Shown one piece after another: positions 1 through 10,062 of a stretch of 64,000 bases of DNA (its first letter is position 1; the number at the start of each line of letters is the position of its first letter). The stretch spans positions 1 to 64,000 of the forward strand of contig JAXHLO010000035.1 of assembly GCA_034522075.1 (NCBI GenBank). The letters are read 5' to 3'. The notes below the pieces were generated by a model, which ran no database searches, was not told where the DNA came from, and worked only from the letters and a program-made list of their open reading frames with translations. A program made the position numbers and the translations under genes. Origin of the DNA: UBA7803 sp034522075 (GTDB lineage: Bacteria > Pseudomonadota > Gammaproteobacteria > Pseudomonadales > Azotimanducaceae).

Positions 1-317
1 TGGATGGAGAGAAACGCTGGCGGAGACTTTCATTCAGCTGAGCAAAAAGCGTGGGACATGAAATTCAGTTTCTGCAAATTCTAGGGCATGATGAACTGCA
101 TCTTGAGCTGGAGGAAGCGGTCACGGTTCAAGATCCGGAAAGCAGCTCCACAAAAAACATATACGTACGAGTGCGGTGCGGAAAAGAATATCTGAAAAAC
201 CGGTGAGTACCTACCTGGAAGAATTAAAGTCAGGACTGCTGAGTCCCCGTACTAATCTTTTCCTGACTGGAAATGGACCAATCGGTTCGGGATGCCTTAT
301 TTGAATTTCTGAAATGA
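1..317 (+). pseudogene. DUF58 family protein, C-terminal end, frameshifted
   Basis: This is the C-terminal end of a DUF58 (VWA-like) protein running in from the left edge. Pieces in different frames join into one family-like reading: LAETFIQLSKKRG, then EIQFLQILGHDELHLELEE, then STYLEELKSGLLS, ending DQSVRDALFEFLK with a TGA at 315-317. At least three indels are needed. DUF58 proteins usually sit between a MoxR ATPase and BatA-like membrane proteins in Bacteroidota and relatives, and a BatA-like gene follows 11 bases downstream. The breaks look like sequencing error rather than decay, because each piece still reads like a functional family member. The assignment rests on the C-terminal pattern and on the neighbours. 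Confidence 0.6.
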
Positions 318-328
318 AGGGAGCAGTT

Positions 329-1572
329 ATGATCTTTCGGAACGTTCCATCTGGCTGTGGCCTGGACTGGCTATTCTGAACTCCATTTTTGATCCATCGG
401 TGGAATAAAAGATCCGGCCGGCCGCGTTCTCGCTGGGTACGTCCCGTAGCTCCTCCCGGAAGAAATCCTTCGCCTCCGCAAAAAGGATAGAATTGCATGA
501 GTTCCCCTGATGCTGATACGCATGTTACTGGTGATTTTGGTCGTTCTTTGTTAATCGGGTTATTTTGGGAAGAAGAGGCTGAACAAGTAGAGCATATCTT
601 TCTTGAAGAAAATCCGGAATTGAAACTACCGCAAACGGAAGCGGAAGATGAGAATTTGATCTATAGGGTGTCATCAGAAGAAGTTGACCGGAAAGGTTGG
701 TGGAATATCCTGGAGCAGATCGAATACGAAAATCGTCCCGAAAGACTTACGGTCAGAGGTAAGATTTTCAGAAAATAGATTTAAGGGAACCCGGCCCGAA
801 GCTGAATATGGATATAAACTGGCAAGCCGTGGATTCACTTCAGCTTCAGGAAAACGTACTGGCGGCCTGGCAAGTAAATGAGGAGGGTACAAAGATTGAT
901 GGACCGAAAAACTAGGCAGGAGTTGAGGTCTTTTTAGAAGACAGCCCTCTTTCGACAAGTGAAGATGAAGACATAAAGATCATAGAAAACTCCATGCCAT
1001 TAATAAATTCCAAGATCGAGGAAGAAATAAAAATTGGTTTGAGATACTCAGCTGAGAGGTGGGGCATTGAGAGGGAAGAGCAGCCTTTAGTGGAAGCAGC
1101 TCGTTTGGTGGCGGGGATGGAAGCATTTCCACTGGTACGAAAATATAGATCAGAATGGAGTAGAAGGGCCGGGTTGGAACGACTCAAATATTTGGGATTC
1201 CATTTTCAGTTTCGGACATGAGTAGAGTTGAAACCTACGAGCAAGTGATCGTGAGTAGCAGCGCTGCAAGATTCATCCATTTATTTACAAGGATGAAGAA
1301 GGAAATTTAGTGATCAACGGAGGCTTGAAGCAGAGAGCTGGAGAGCTGGATATTTGCGGGGAGTAATACATCAACTTATTACAGAAGCACTTGAGGTTCG
1401 GGATTATCTGTCACCCGAGATGATGTTGGCTCAGCGAAATATTGAGCGTAAGACTTCTGAAGAAAACAGCCCTAACCCTAAACGTCAACGATCAGCCAAA
1501 ATGTGGCTCATTGGTTTACTGGCCATCTGCTGGGTGACAGAACGGTGGATGGCTCCGGGGAGGGGAATGTGA
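329..1572 (+). pseudogene. BatA-like N-terminal domain membrane protein, frameshifted
   Basis: The start at 329 follows an AAGGGAG ribosome-binding site and begins MIF. Pieces from different frames give the BatA signature: IHRWNKRSGRPR (usual form IHLWNRKKGRT), then KRIELHEF and LMLIRMLLVILVV, the basic-then-hydrophobic N-terminal region of the family. Later pieces include DINWQAVDSLQLQENVLAAW and FIYKDEEGNLVINGGLKQRA. Near the end, RSAKMWLIGLLAICWVTER is a membrane helix. At least five frame changes are required. The family is an inner-membrane protein encoded with DUF58 and DUF4175 genes, and its exact function is not established. The last codons overlap the next start. Confidence 0.6.
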
Positions 1573-3742
1573 TGAAGAACATGATCGAACAACTGAGAGC
1601 GCAGCTTTACCGAAAACGCTTGCTTTCAGAATTGCTGCAGCATAGCATCAGTCAGCATTCTGGTTGGTGTTTTTGCGTATGTGTTTTCTTTGGATCAAAC
1701 GATGCGCACCGTTCGTAATCGCCGGCGCTTTCTTTGTGGGCAGTATTGGAATGGCCGTTTTATTGGGAAGATTTAAAAAGCCTTCAATAGGTGAAGTCAC
1801 TCGATTCCTGGATAGAACGTATTCTTTCATGGAGGAATCGGCCTCTTTGCTGACAAAGGATTCGATCCGCATGCCCGCTGGAAAAATGGCAGACTGAAAA
1901 GATAGCGGAACGGCTTAAAGAAAGATTTTCAGAAATTGAATTACCTGGCGATCAGCTGAAAAAGGCATCACAAATGGCAGGTTTTTGGCTGGTGGTTTCG
2001 CTGATCTTGTTGGTTGCCAAACCGGTATTGAATCAAAGCTTGATGGAGTTGAAAAATCAGGGTTCTGAGGAAACACAGCCAAAAGAAGAAGCGATGCAGT
2101 CCTCTTTGGTCAATCCCAAAATGGAAGGCGTTGAGATCACAGTAAATCCGCCTGCTTATACAAAATTGAGAAAGCAGAAAAGCGGTTTTGAAAACATTTC
2201 AGTTCCTGAACAGTCAACTGTAGAATGGAAAGTACGAACGAACGAAAACACCGAAGAAGTACGAATTGCCTTTTCAAATGGTGAATTTAAGTCGATGAGT
2301 TTGAAGGATGGACAATTTTTAGCCACTATAACAGCAGACGAAAACAGGATCTATCAAATTCAGTTATCGAATACCGATACTACGGTAAGTTCTGCCTTCA
2401 GAAGTTTGGAAGTAGTTCCCGATCAGCCGCCCGGATTTGTGATCCTGAAGCCCGTTGAAAAGAAAGATTTCATCACCCCACAAAAAAGAACTTTTGATAT
2501 AGAAGCTGAAATTGGGGATTATTATGGGGTATCCGAAACACAGATCAGGGCAACGCTGGCTCGCGGCTCCGGAGAAAATGTGCGGTTCCGAGAGCAGACG
2601 TTTTTGTTTACCGATCTTAGTGGACTTGGATCTAAAGAAGTGAGAGCCGGAATCACCCTCAATGCCGATTCACTGGAAATGGAACCGGGCGATGAACTGT
2701 ATTTTTTCATCACGGCCAGGGATGATAAACCTGAGCCTCAGCTCGCTCGCTCCGATACCTATTTTCATTATTTATGCTGATTCCGGGAGGTTACAACCAT
2801 AGAAGTCGCAGGCTTCGGTATAGATCTGCTACCGGAATATTTCCGAAGTCAGCGACAGATCATTATTGACACGGAACAGTTGTTGGAAGATGAACCGAAT
2901 ATCAGCAACGAGGAATTTAACCGGCGTTCAGAGAATATCGGATACGATCAGAATTTGCTGCGAAAACGCTATGGAGAATATCTTGGTCAGGAAGATGAAA
3001 TGACGGGGCAGGGCGAAAGTGCTGTAGCCGAGGATCATGCTGGCGAAGACCATGTGGAAGCCGAAGCCGGGGATGACCATGCACATGAAGAAGACATCAA
3101 TGAATCGGGACTTGCGAATGCTGAGAGTGAGGCGTCAAGCATTATACCGGAAGAATTTTTCCATGATCACGGGGCGGCAGAGATGAACACCTTGTTTGGT
3201 GAAAGTCCCCGAGAGCCATGCTCAAGGAAGCATTGGACAACATGTGGAATGCGGAAATGTATCTGAGAACCCGGCGCCCTGCTGAGGCACTTCCTTATGA
3301 GTACGCAGCTCTCGAATTGTTGAAAGCTGTGCAGCAGGCAAACCGGCAATACACCCGAAAAGCCGGCTATAATCTTCCTCCAATTCCGGAGGATGAAAAA
3401 AGGCTGACAGGTACGTATGATGATTTTGCAAATCCTGATGGAACCCGACAAACGGATCGGCCCGACAATCCGCTGGAAGAACTCAGGCTGTTGGTGCGAG
3501 ATCAAACGCTAACCGGAAGTGAATTTGTCATTGATGCAAGGGAATTGACTGCTGAGGCCGAGCTCTCCGAAGCAAACCGATTATTTTTACTCAACCGTAT
3601 TCGAACTATTGAAAATGAGGGTCGCGATCCGGAAATCGAGGAACAGATCATTCAGTTGATCAACCGGATAAGCCGCAATATTCAGCTTGACCCAACGCCT
3701 AAAACCATTCCTTCAATCCGTAACATTCCACCTTCGAAATGA
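1572..3742 (+). pseudogene. DUF4175 family membrane protein, frameshifted
   Basis: The gene starts MKNMIEQLRAQLYRKRLLSE at 1572, overlapping the stop of the preceding gene. Two N-terminal hydrophobic helices follow (SVSILVGVFAYVFSLDQTMR and FVIAGAFFVGSIGMAVLLGR, then GFWLVVSLILLVAKPVL). The longest uninterrupted piece, 1974-2780, is a periplasmic beta-rich region with NPPAYTKL and EAEIGDYYGVSE motifs typical of DUF4175. A His/Glu-rich acidic linker around 3,000-3,120 follows. The C-terminal piece (3218-3742) has LKEALDNMWNAEMYLRT and PYEYAALELLKAVQQANR, the conserved end of the family. Frameshifts lie near 1,640, 1,885, 2,780-2,850 and 3,210. The whole would be about 720 residues. The role is unknown. 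Confidence 0.65.
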
Positions 3743-5489
3743 TCACAGCTTTTTGGTTCATACTTATTGCGCTGATCACGGGACTTGCCGTTTGGTTCGA
3801 CTTCAGAGCCTATCAAAACAAATTGCGGACATTGTTGATTGTTTTATCAGGATTGTTGCTGCTGGGATTAGCTACGGAGCCAAAATGGTGGCCGTCTGAT
3901 CTGGGAAAATATGCTTTGATCACAGATGGTTTTGATTCAGAAAACTTCAGCCCAAATAAATATGATGCAGTTTATTCCCTGAGGAAGGAAGACAAATACA
4001 CATCAGGAAAAAAATGGCTGAGTTCAGTTTCCATGCTGCCGGATCATGTTTCTGAGTGGAGTCTTATAGAGATTTTTGGTTTTGGTGTGAATGAAGATCT
4101 TCCCCATAATTATCAATTTATAAATGAGCTTCAGGCACCGGAAAAGGGATTGCTCTTAAATGAGGCACCACACCAAATTGAAGTCGGCCGGGAATTCGAT
4201 ATCTCCGTTTCTATACACGGTAGCAGAGATACAGATTCCATTCAGGTTTATAAAGACGGAGAGTTGTGGGTTAGTAAAAAAATTGGCAGCTCTGAAATCA
4301 CATTTACCGACCAAATTATCATGAAGGGGCCTGTCACTTACGATCTTGAATGGATGAGTCAGGATTCGTTATATACAGAAAGTCTGCATATCAGAGGGGT
4401 TCAACCTGAGCTTTTAACGTTCGGGATCTTGATGTACAGCCCATCGTTTGAAGTCAATTATCTGGCAGAGCATTTTGGGGAACGGGGACATACTGTAATT
4501 AGCCGAAGCAGAATTGGTCAGGGGCGCTTTCGGTATGATGCTGTAAATGCCAGCACGGATCAGGCAGAGTATTTTATTGAAAACCTCTCATCCATGGATA
4601 TCCTGATCCTCGATATCCGGGAATATGTAGAGCTGTCACTTTCAGCCAAAGAACAGATCAAAGAGTCGGTGCAAAATGGACTGGATGTTTTGTTGAGATC
4701 TCCCAATGGTGAGCATTCAAAAGAATGGGCCGAAGTGTTTTCAGAAATTGGAGTGGAAAAAGTGGAGGTTCGAACCCATAAACCGGTATAGAGGAACGGA
4801 ATTGGATTCCCGCTGTTCTTCAAGATAAGGAAGAAATCAGAAGTCCCTCGCCATTACTAAATATTGATTTCATGGACCTTCCTGAGGCTTCAGAAACGCT
4901 TTATCAAAATGCAGGAAATGAGGTGGTAAGTGTGAGACTTCAAAACGGTTCAGGAAGTGTGACAGGTCAGCTGTTTTATCAAACTTATAGATGGCTATTG
5001 GAAGGGGAGCGGGAGGCCTACAATCACTTTTGGGTAGATTATTTAAACCGGGTGGTAAAACTGGAAAAATCTCAGATCGAAATAACTCCTATGATCCCAA
5101 GGAGAAATGAAGAAGCGAAAATTTTTATCACTCAGCCCTCGGAGATATCCGAAGTGGTTATAAAACCGGTGTTTTCCACGGATTCATTGAGGATCCCAAT
5201 TTCCCAATACCCCGAAAACGTAAATGTTGTAACGGCTTCAATTTGGCCTTATGACAGCGGTTGGCATTTTGCAGAGTATGGAAATCGGAAGACTTGGTTT
5301 TATGTGTATGGGGGCAGATGGGAGCAAGACGCTTCTATAAGAAAGTATAAAGAGACTAAGAGATTGATCACAAGTTTCACAGCCACTGCAGAAGCCGGGT
5401 CTTCGAAATCCAGAATCCCGGATTGGATCTGGCTGATCGGATTTTTACTGCTTCAGGCTATTCTTTGGGCAGAGAAGAAGATTACTTAA
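3739..5489 (+). pseudogene. BatA-like/VWA-adjacent membrane protein, one frameshift
   Basis: The start ATG overlaps the DUF4175 stop (ATGA), so the two were co-translated. N-terminal helices are FWFILIALITGLAVWF and LLIVLSGLLLLGLA. A large extracytoplasmic part follows, with LLLNEAPHQIEVGREFDISV (a CARDB/Ig-like strand region) and a segment around residues 220-320 resembling the amidotransferase-like fold seen in these operon members (FGILMYSPSFEVNYLAEHF). The reading breaks near 4,790 and resumes in another frame to 5489, ending in a second helix (DWIWLIGFLLLQAILWAEKK). This arrangement, hydrophobic at both ends with a long domain between, is usual for the last gene of the DUF58/BatA/DUF4175 cluster. 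The function is not established. Confidence 0.55.
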
Positions 5490-5565
5490 GCTAATCTACC
5501 CCATTCCATAAAACTGAATCTTCTCTTTGAAATACGGAGTGAACACTTTCTCTAGATCGGAGTTA

Positions 5566-6090
5566 TCAGAAGTTTGTAAGATTAGGATCACTTTCAAGCA
5601 ATTTTCTCGCTTTTTCCTTGGCTTGGGCAAGCAGAAATTGGTCTTCTACGATATCAGCAAATTTGAAATCGGGAAGGCCGCTTTGTTTTGTGCCGAGGAA
5701 ATCACCGGGTCCACGCAGTTTGAGGTCAGCTTCCGCTATTCTGAAACCATCGTTTGTTTCCTCCATGGTTTTTCAGCCGGTAGGCACCTGACTTACTCAC
5801 CTTCACATCAGGCATTAGAATGCAATAACTTTGTCGATCACCGCGACCGATCCTTCCACGCAACTGATGGAGCTGAGAAAGTCCAAATCGCTCGGCATGT
5901 TCAATGATCATGATGGAAGCATTGGATACATCAACGCCAACCTCAATGACCGTTGTGGAGACCAGGATCTGAATCTCATTTTTTATGAAATTGTTTCATA
6001 ACCGCATCCTTTTCTTCTGACTTCATACGTCCATGTAGTAAACCAATATTAAACTCTGGAAAACGTTCTACGACCTGGAGCAACGGCCGC
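5566..6090 (-). pseudogene. recG: ATP-dependent DNA helicase RecG, C-terminal part, truncated and frameshifted
   Basis: RecG unwinds branched DNA and remodels stalled replication forks. On the minus strand the C-terminal helicase lobe is clear: IGLLHGRMKSEEKDAVMKQF, then ILVSTTVIEVGVDVSNAS, MIIEHAERFGLSQLHQLRGR with IGRG (motif VI), and the RecG-specific end IAEADLKLRGPGDFLGTKQS GLPDF. Two frame changes lie near 5,760 and 5,990. The homology stops at about 6,090, where the sequence of a different gene on the opposite strand begins, so roughly the first 450 residues are missing. This reads as a join between unrelated pieces rather than a natural gene end. Confidence 0.8.
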
Positions 6091-6311
6091 ATGGTCTTGT
6101 CTTGTCCGGATGCCATTGCCCCGGTACTTATGAACCTGCATAACATGAAAGCCCCTGAAACAAACACCATGATGGGAGTGTGCCCGGAATGCGGAGAGTA
6201 TTTCTCGTTCATGCGGAAGGGTGTATGTTTTGTCAGTCATGCGGGTTTTCCAAATGCAGTTCAGGCGCAGAGTTCCGGGGTTTTCCTTCTAACGTTTTCG
6301 GCAACAGATAA
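6091..6311 (+). pseudogene. nrdJ: Adenosylcobalamin-dependent ribonucleotide reductase, C-terminal fragment
   Basis: Two frames together give the C-terminal end of class II ribonucleotide reductase: CPDAIAPVLMNLHNMKAP, TMMGVCPECGE, then (shifted) EGCMFCQSCGFSKC, and a stop at 6309-6311. The paired CxxC elements and SKC end match the cysteine-rich C-terminal tail of NrdJ, which reduces ribonucleotides to deoxyribonucleotides and uses that tail to regenerate the active-site disulfide. The fragment begins abruptly at about 6,091, exactly where minus-strand RecG homology ends. About 165 AT-rich bases with no gene follow before the converging DedA-family gene. The short length limits certainty. 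Confidence 0.55.
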
Positions 6312-6477
6312 ACGGGGAAAATCCTTGAAGCAACGTGTAAAACCCGAAATATCCACTATCGAGCTATATAATAAATTTGATGATCACAATCCCCCTACCA
6401 GCAGCAGGGTAAAAACAACAGTCAAAATATTTAAATATTTATAAATAAAAAGCGGAATATCCGGGCGAAACGATAAA

Positions 6478-6944
6478 TCAATAGGCCGATAATGAAAAAT
6501 CGGCACTCCGCGACACCGCGGATGCTAAGATAAAAACCGGAAAATTCGAGGCCGAACGCTCCGGCGGTGATGGCGGCAACAGTTTATACGGAAGAGGCGT
6601 AAATCCGGCAATACCCACTGCCCAGGCATCATAGGTTACGTACAAGTGCCGGATGTAGTCATTATGGGTCAATCCATAAATATCCACAATGGCGTATCCC
6701 ATACTATACATAAACTGCCATCCAGATATCCCAGACTACTTTCCTCATAAGAGAACCCGCTGAACAAATCAAAGCGTATCTCATAGATTTTCTGGGAACA
6801 GCAACGGCAAGCGCGATTAATAAAACATCCGGCGGAATGGGGAAAAAAGACGATTCACAAAAGGCTAAATAAATAAGGCCCACGAACCATAAGGCGTTTT
6901 TGCCCATCGAATGACCCATTCATAAATTCTTCTAATCCATTCAT
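6478..6944 (-). pseudogene. DedA/VTT family inner membrane protein, frameshifted
   Basis: The central piece reads YLAFCESSFFPIPPDVLLIA LAVAVPRKSMRYALICSAGS, the conserved re-entrant region of YqaA/DedA-type proteins (FFPIPPDVL motif). An upstream piece, RRIYEWVIRWAKTPYGSWAL, and a downstream piece, YDAWAVGIAGFTPLPYKL, are the flanking conserved parts, each in a different frame. DedA-family proteins are proposed lipid scramblases or transporters of the inner membrane. The likely ATG at 6944 overlaps the stop of the pcm gene (ATGA), so the two were probably co-transcribed. At least three indels are needed. Confidence 0.7.
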
Positions 6945-7535
6945 ATACCGAGCCATGCTTCTCCGACGAGTTTGACAAATCTGCATCCCCCCAGGTCTTT
7001 GTGTAGATCCCTTTTTCATCTTTATAGATCCGGATCAGTTCCTGGGGTTCTGGTTGCCTACGGGGATGATCATTCTTCCACCAATGGCAAGCTGATTGAT
7101 CAGGATTTTCGGGATTTCCGGGCTCCGGCAGTGATGATAATGGCATCAAAAGGGCTTTTGCCACCCATCCGGCGGTTCCGTCAGATTTTGTTACAATATC
7201 ATAATACCGCAACCGATCAAAAAGTTTTCTGGATTTTATATAAAGAGAGTGGATACGTTCTATGGCATAAACCGAAGCACGATTTCAGCGAGAACCGCCG
7301 CCGAGATCCCGTGTAACCAGTACCAATTTCAAGAACCCGGTCATCTTTTCCAACTTCAGAGCCTGGGTCATTTCTCCAACAATATAAGGTTGGGAAATGG
7401 TTTGCTGTTCTCCGATGGAAGGGGTAGTCACCGTAAGCTGGTTCGATGAGAGCCTCGCTGACAAACAAATGCCAGGACTTCTCATTGCCGCAAGGACCTT
7501 CTCTACCGTTATCCTCGGTTTAAGCTGTTTTTCGA
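6941..7535 (-). pseudogene. pcm: Protein-L-isoaspartate O-methyltransferase, N-terminally cut and frameshifted
   Basis: The enzyme methylates isoaspartyl residues with S-adenosylmethionine and starts their repair. Visible motifs on the minus strand are ITVEKVLAAMRS, LFVSEALIEPAYGDYP, PIGEQQTISQPYIVGEMTQA, DRVLEIGTGYTG (SAM-binding glycine loop) and PQELIRIYKDEKGIYTK near the end, with the final stop overlapping the DedA-family start. These lie in three frames. The N-terminal end should continue beyond 7,535, but there the sequence changes to a GC-rich MaoC gene on the other strand, so the gene is cut at a contig join. Confidence 0.7.
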
Positions 7536-7555
7536 CCAGATGACGGGCTCCGAAT
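7520..7555. other. Composition and gene-content breakpoint (probable chimeric join)
   Basis: To the left the DNA is AT-richer, genes are of Bacteroidota/Balneolota type, and nearly every gene has several indels. To the right the DNA is GC-rich with a gammaproteobacterial gene set and mostly intact frames. Two genes are cut at this point: pcm on the minus strand loses its N-terminus and a MaoC-type gene on the plus strand loses its first residues. Both truncated ends fall in the same 20 or so bases, which is what an artificial join gives. No integrase, IS end or repeat lies here. Confidence 0.7.
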
Positions 7556-7943
7556 CACCCAGGAGCGCATCAACCTGTTCGCCGAAGCAACCCTGGATCA
7601 CCAGTGGATACACACGGATCCGGAGCGGGCGAAGAGCGGCCCGTTCGGTACGACTATCGCGCATGGTCAGCTCACCATGTCCATCATGAGCTTTCTGCCC
7701 GGCGGCGGCGGCACCGGCATGCCCGCCGTGGAAGGCGTGCAGATGGGCATCAACTACGGCTGGAACAAAGTGCGCTTTCCCGCGCCGGTGCCGGTGGGCG
7801 CCGAAGTCCGCACCACCGGCATGATCAAGTCGGTGGAAATCAAGGGTTCCATGCTCGAAGTGGTCAACGAGCTCACCCTGGAAATCAAAGGCCAGGACAA
7901 GCCCGGCTGCGTCGGCGAAAGCGTGGTACGGCTGGTGTTCTGA
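7540..7943 (+). CDS. MaoC family dehydratase, 5' end missing
   Basis: The reading ITQERINLFAEATLDHQWIH followed by TDPERAKSGPFGTTIAHG matches the hot-dog-fold MaoC/(R)-enoyl-CoA hydratase family; DHQWIH...G.TIAHG contains the catalytic Asp/His pair. These enzymes hydrate enoyl-CoA or related thioesters. The open frame extends back only to 7524, where a stop lies just inside the foreign sequence. No start codon or ribosome-binding site is visible, and roughly 10-15 residues are missing. An acyl-CoA dehydrogenase follows 54 bases downstream in the same direction, which suits a beta-oxidation-type operon. Confidence 0.85.
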
Positions 7944-7964
7944 CCGCACAGCCAGTAAAGTTTT

Positions 7965-7979
7965 CCCCGTTACACGGGG
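7965..7979 (+). promoter_or_regulatory. Short GC hairpin before the acyl-CoA dehydrogenase
   Basis: CCCCGT-TAC-ACGGGG is a perfect 6-bp stem with a 3-base loop, between the MaoC stop and the GGGGAGA ribosome-binding site of the next gene. It has T residues before it rather than after it, so it does not look like a plus-strand intrinsic terminator. It may moderate translation or mRNA decay between the two cistrons. Confidence 0.3.
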
Positions 7980-7997
7980 ATCTACGGGGAGAGAAGC

Positions 7998-9194
7998 ATG
8001 GCGGAAGCCGTTGAAACCAGAGACCTGGAGGCGTTCCGCGCCGACATCGCCGCCTGGCTGAAGCAGAACTGTCCCGACGGCGCCCGCGGCCCGGGGCAGA
8101 TCGCCACCGGCAGCAGCAAGGTCGAATTGCAGGGCGACGTCAAACTGTGGCTCGAGCGTTGTGCCGAACGCGGTTTCACGGCCCCCACGTGGCCCGCGGA
8201 ATACGGCGGCGGCGCTCTGTCCCCCGCGCAGGCGCGCATTCTCTACGAGGAAATGGCAGCCATCCGCGCGCGCTCGCCGCTGATGGGCATGGGCCTGTCC
8301 ATGATCGGGCCGACCCTGCTCGAGTTCGGCACCGATGAGCAGAAAGCACGGCATCTGCCGAAGATCGTGCGCGGTGAGGTGCAGTGGTGCCAGGGCTACT
8401 CGGAACCCAATGCCGGCTCCGATCTGGCAGCATTGAAGACTCGGGCCGTGGACAACGGCGATCACTTCGTCATCAACGGCCAGAAGATCTGGACGTCCGG
8501 TGCCGCTACCGCGGACTGGATGTTCGCCCTGGTGCGCACCAACTTCGACGTCCCGAAGCACGAAGGCATCAGCTTCGTGCTGCTGACCATGGACCAGCCG
8601 GGCATCACGGTGAAACCCATTCGCCTGATCTCCGGCAGTTCGCCGTTCTGTGAGACGTTCCTCGATGATGCCATCGCCCGCAAGGATGACCTGGTGGGCG
8701 AGCTGAACAAAGGCTGGACCGTCGGCAAACGCCTGCTGCAGCACGAGCGTTCCGGCATCGGCGGCCTGTCCGGTGGCGCCCGCCGCGCTTCCCCCGGCGA
8801 GGGCCTGGTGAAGACCGCCAAGCAATACGTGGGTGAAAACAATGGCCGAATCGCCGACCCGGTGGTGCGCGACACCATCATCCGCTACAACATGCAGCGC
8901 GCCGCCTTCGCCCTCACCGCCCAACGGGCCAACGAAGAGAACCGCTCCGGCACACCGGCGGAAGCCACATCCATCTTCAAACTGGTAGGCGCCCGGCTGC
9001 AGCAGAATGGCGCTGACCTCAAACGTCAGCTCATGGGCACCCGGGGTCTGGGTGTGGATGACGACGCGTTCGAGCGCGAAGAACTGGACGCCGCCACCGA
9101 GTGGCTGGCCAGCAAAGCCACCACCATTTACGGCGGCAGCGACGAAGTGCAGGCCAACATCATCGCCAAACGGGTTCTCGGTCTACCGGATTGA
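7998..9194 (+). CDS. Acyl-CoA dehydrogenase family protein
   Basis: This is an FAD flavoenzyme of 398 residues, the normal family length, that oxidises an acyl-CoA at the alpha-beta bond. It has the N-terminal helical domain (residues 1-120), the middle beta domain with GYSEPNAGSDLAALKTRA and FVINGQKIWTSGA (flavin and substrate contact), and the C-terminal helical domain ending in TTIYGGSDEVQANIIAKRVL, the usual C-terminal signature. The start follows GGGGAGAGAAGC. The glycine-rich insert around residues 250-270 (GIGGLSGGARRASPGEG) is typical of the branch acting on unusual or steroid/terpenoid-type acyl-CoAs, but the substrate cannot be told. It lies in a run with the MaoC gene upstream and a TauD-type dioxygenase 19 bases downstream. 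Confidence 0.93.
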   Translation: MAEAVETRDLEAFRADIAAWLKQNCPDGARGPGQIATGSSKVELQGDVKLWLERCAERGFTAPTWPAEYGGGALSPAQARILYEEMAAIRARSPLMGMGLSMIGPTLLEFGTDEQKARHLPKIVRGEVQWCQGYSEPNAGSDLAALKTRAVDNGDHFVINGQKIWTSGAATADWMFALVRTNFDVPKHEGISFVLLTMDQPGITVKPIRLISGSSPFCETFLDDAIARKDDLVGELNKGWTVGKRLLQHERSGIGGLSGGARRASPGEGLVKTAKQYVGENNGRIADPVVRDTIIRYNMQRAAFALTAQRANEENRSGTPAEATSIFKLVGARLQQNGADLKRQLMGTRGLGVDDDAFEREELDAATEWLASKATTIYGGSDEVQANIIAKRVLGLPD

Positions 9195-9213
9195 TCACAG
9201 GGAGATTAGTAAC

Positions 9214-10047
9214 ATGAGCTACCACACTATCGACGTCCAGACTCTGACCCCGCACATCGGTGCGGAAGTCCACGGGGTCGATCTGGCCGGGCCGCTGTCC
9301 AACGAACAGTTCAGTGACGTCTATCAGGCGTGGCTCGACTGGAAGGTCCTGGTATTTCGCGATCAGCATCTCGACCGCGAGCAGCACAAGGCGTTCGCCC
9401 GGCGCTTCGGCAGCCTGCACGTGCACCCCATGCAGCACAGCTACGGCGGCGACTCGGAAATTCTCACGGTCAAAACCACCGCCGAATCCAAGTACACGGC
9501 AGGCAACGGCTGGCACACGGACGTCACCTGCGACGAGGTTCCGCCGCTGGGGTCCATGCTGTACATGAAGGAGACGCCGGAGGGCGGCGGCGGCGACACC
9601 CTGTTCGCCGACATGTACCTGGCCTACGAACTGCTGTCCGACACCATGAAAGACCTGCTGGACGGCCTGGTGGCTGTGCACGACGGCGCACGTCCCTATC
9701 TCGGCAGCTATGGCGTCGCGCCGCCCGAGGGCCAGAAGTATCCGAAGAACGAGCATCCCGTGGTCGTCACCCACCCGGATACCGGGAAAAAGGTGCTGTA
9801 CGTGAACTCCGGGTTCACTTCCCACATCAAAGGCATGAAGCCGTGGGAGAGCAACATGCTGCTCAACGGCCTCTATGACTACATCGCCACTGAAGTACGC
9901 CTGCCCTGCCGGGTGCGCTGGGAACCCAATACCCTGACGTTCTGGGACAACCGCTGCACTCAGCACCACGCTGTCTGGGACTATTATCCGCAGACGCGGC
10001 ACGGTGAACGGGTGTCGATCGTAGGAGACTCGCGTCCCGCGGCCTGA
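9214..10047 (+). CDS. TauD/TfdA family Fe(II)/2-oxoglutarate dioxygenase
   Basis: A non-haem iron dioxygenase of 277 residues that hydroxylates a small substrate with 2-oxoglutarate and O2. The iron-binding triad is visible: His101 and Asp103 (GNGWHTDVT) and the distal His251 (WDNRCTQHHAVWDY). The 2-oxoglutarate Arg is in RHGERVSIVGD near the end. The ATG at 9214 is chosen because GGGAGATT lies just upstream and the family N-terminal motif (TLTPHIGAEVHGVDLAGPL) starts ten residues later. It probably shares a transcript with the acyl-CoA dehydrogenase. Family members act on taurine, aryloxyacetates or alkyl sulfates; the substrate here is open. Confidence 0.92.
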   Translation: MSYHTIDVQTLTPHIGAEVHGVDLAGPLSNEQFSDVYQAWLDWKVLVFRDQHLDREQHKAFARRFGSLHVHPMQHSYGGDSEILTVKTTAESKYTAGNGWHTDVTCDEVPPLGSMLYMKETPEGGGGDTLFADMYLAYELLSDTMKDLLDGLVAVHDGARPYLGSYGVAPPEGQKYPKNEHPVVVTHPDTGKKVLYVNSGFTSHIKGMKPWESNMLLNGLYDYIATEVRLPCRVRWEPNTLTFWDNRCTQHHAVWDYYPQTRHGERVSIVGDSRPAA

Positions 10048-10062
10048 GGCCGCACCACGCCG

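Noticed and set aside
7509..8924. A 471-codon open frame on the minus strand opposite the MaoC and acyl-CoA dehydrogenase genes
   Set aside because: It is the antisense shadow of two clear plus-strand genes; composition is low-complexity His/Gly/Ala and no domain is recognisable.
9007..9213. Upstream in-frame extension of the TauD-type dioxygenase
   Set aside because: It lies within the acyl-CoA dehydrogenase gene in another frame; the ATG at 9214 has a ribosome-binding site and the family N-terminus.
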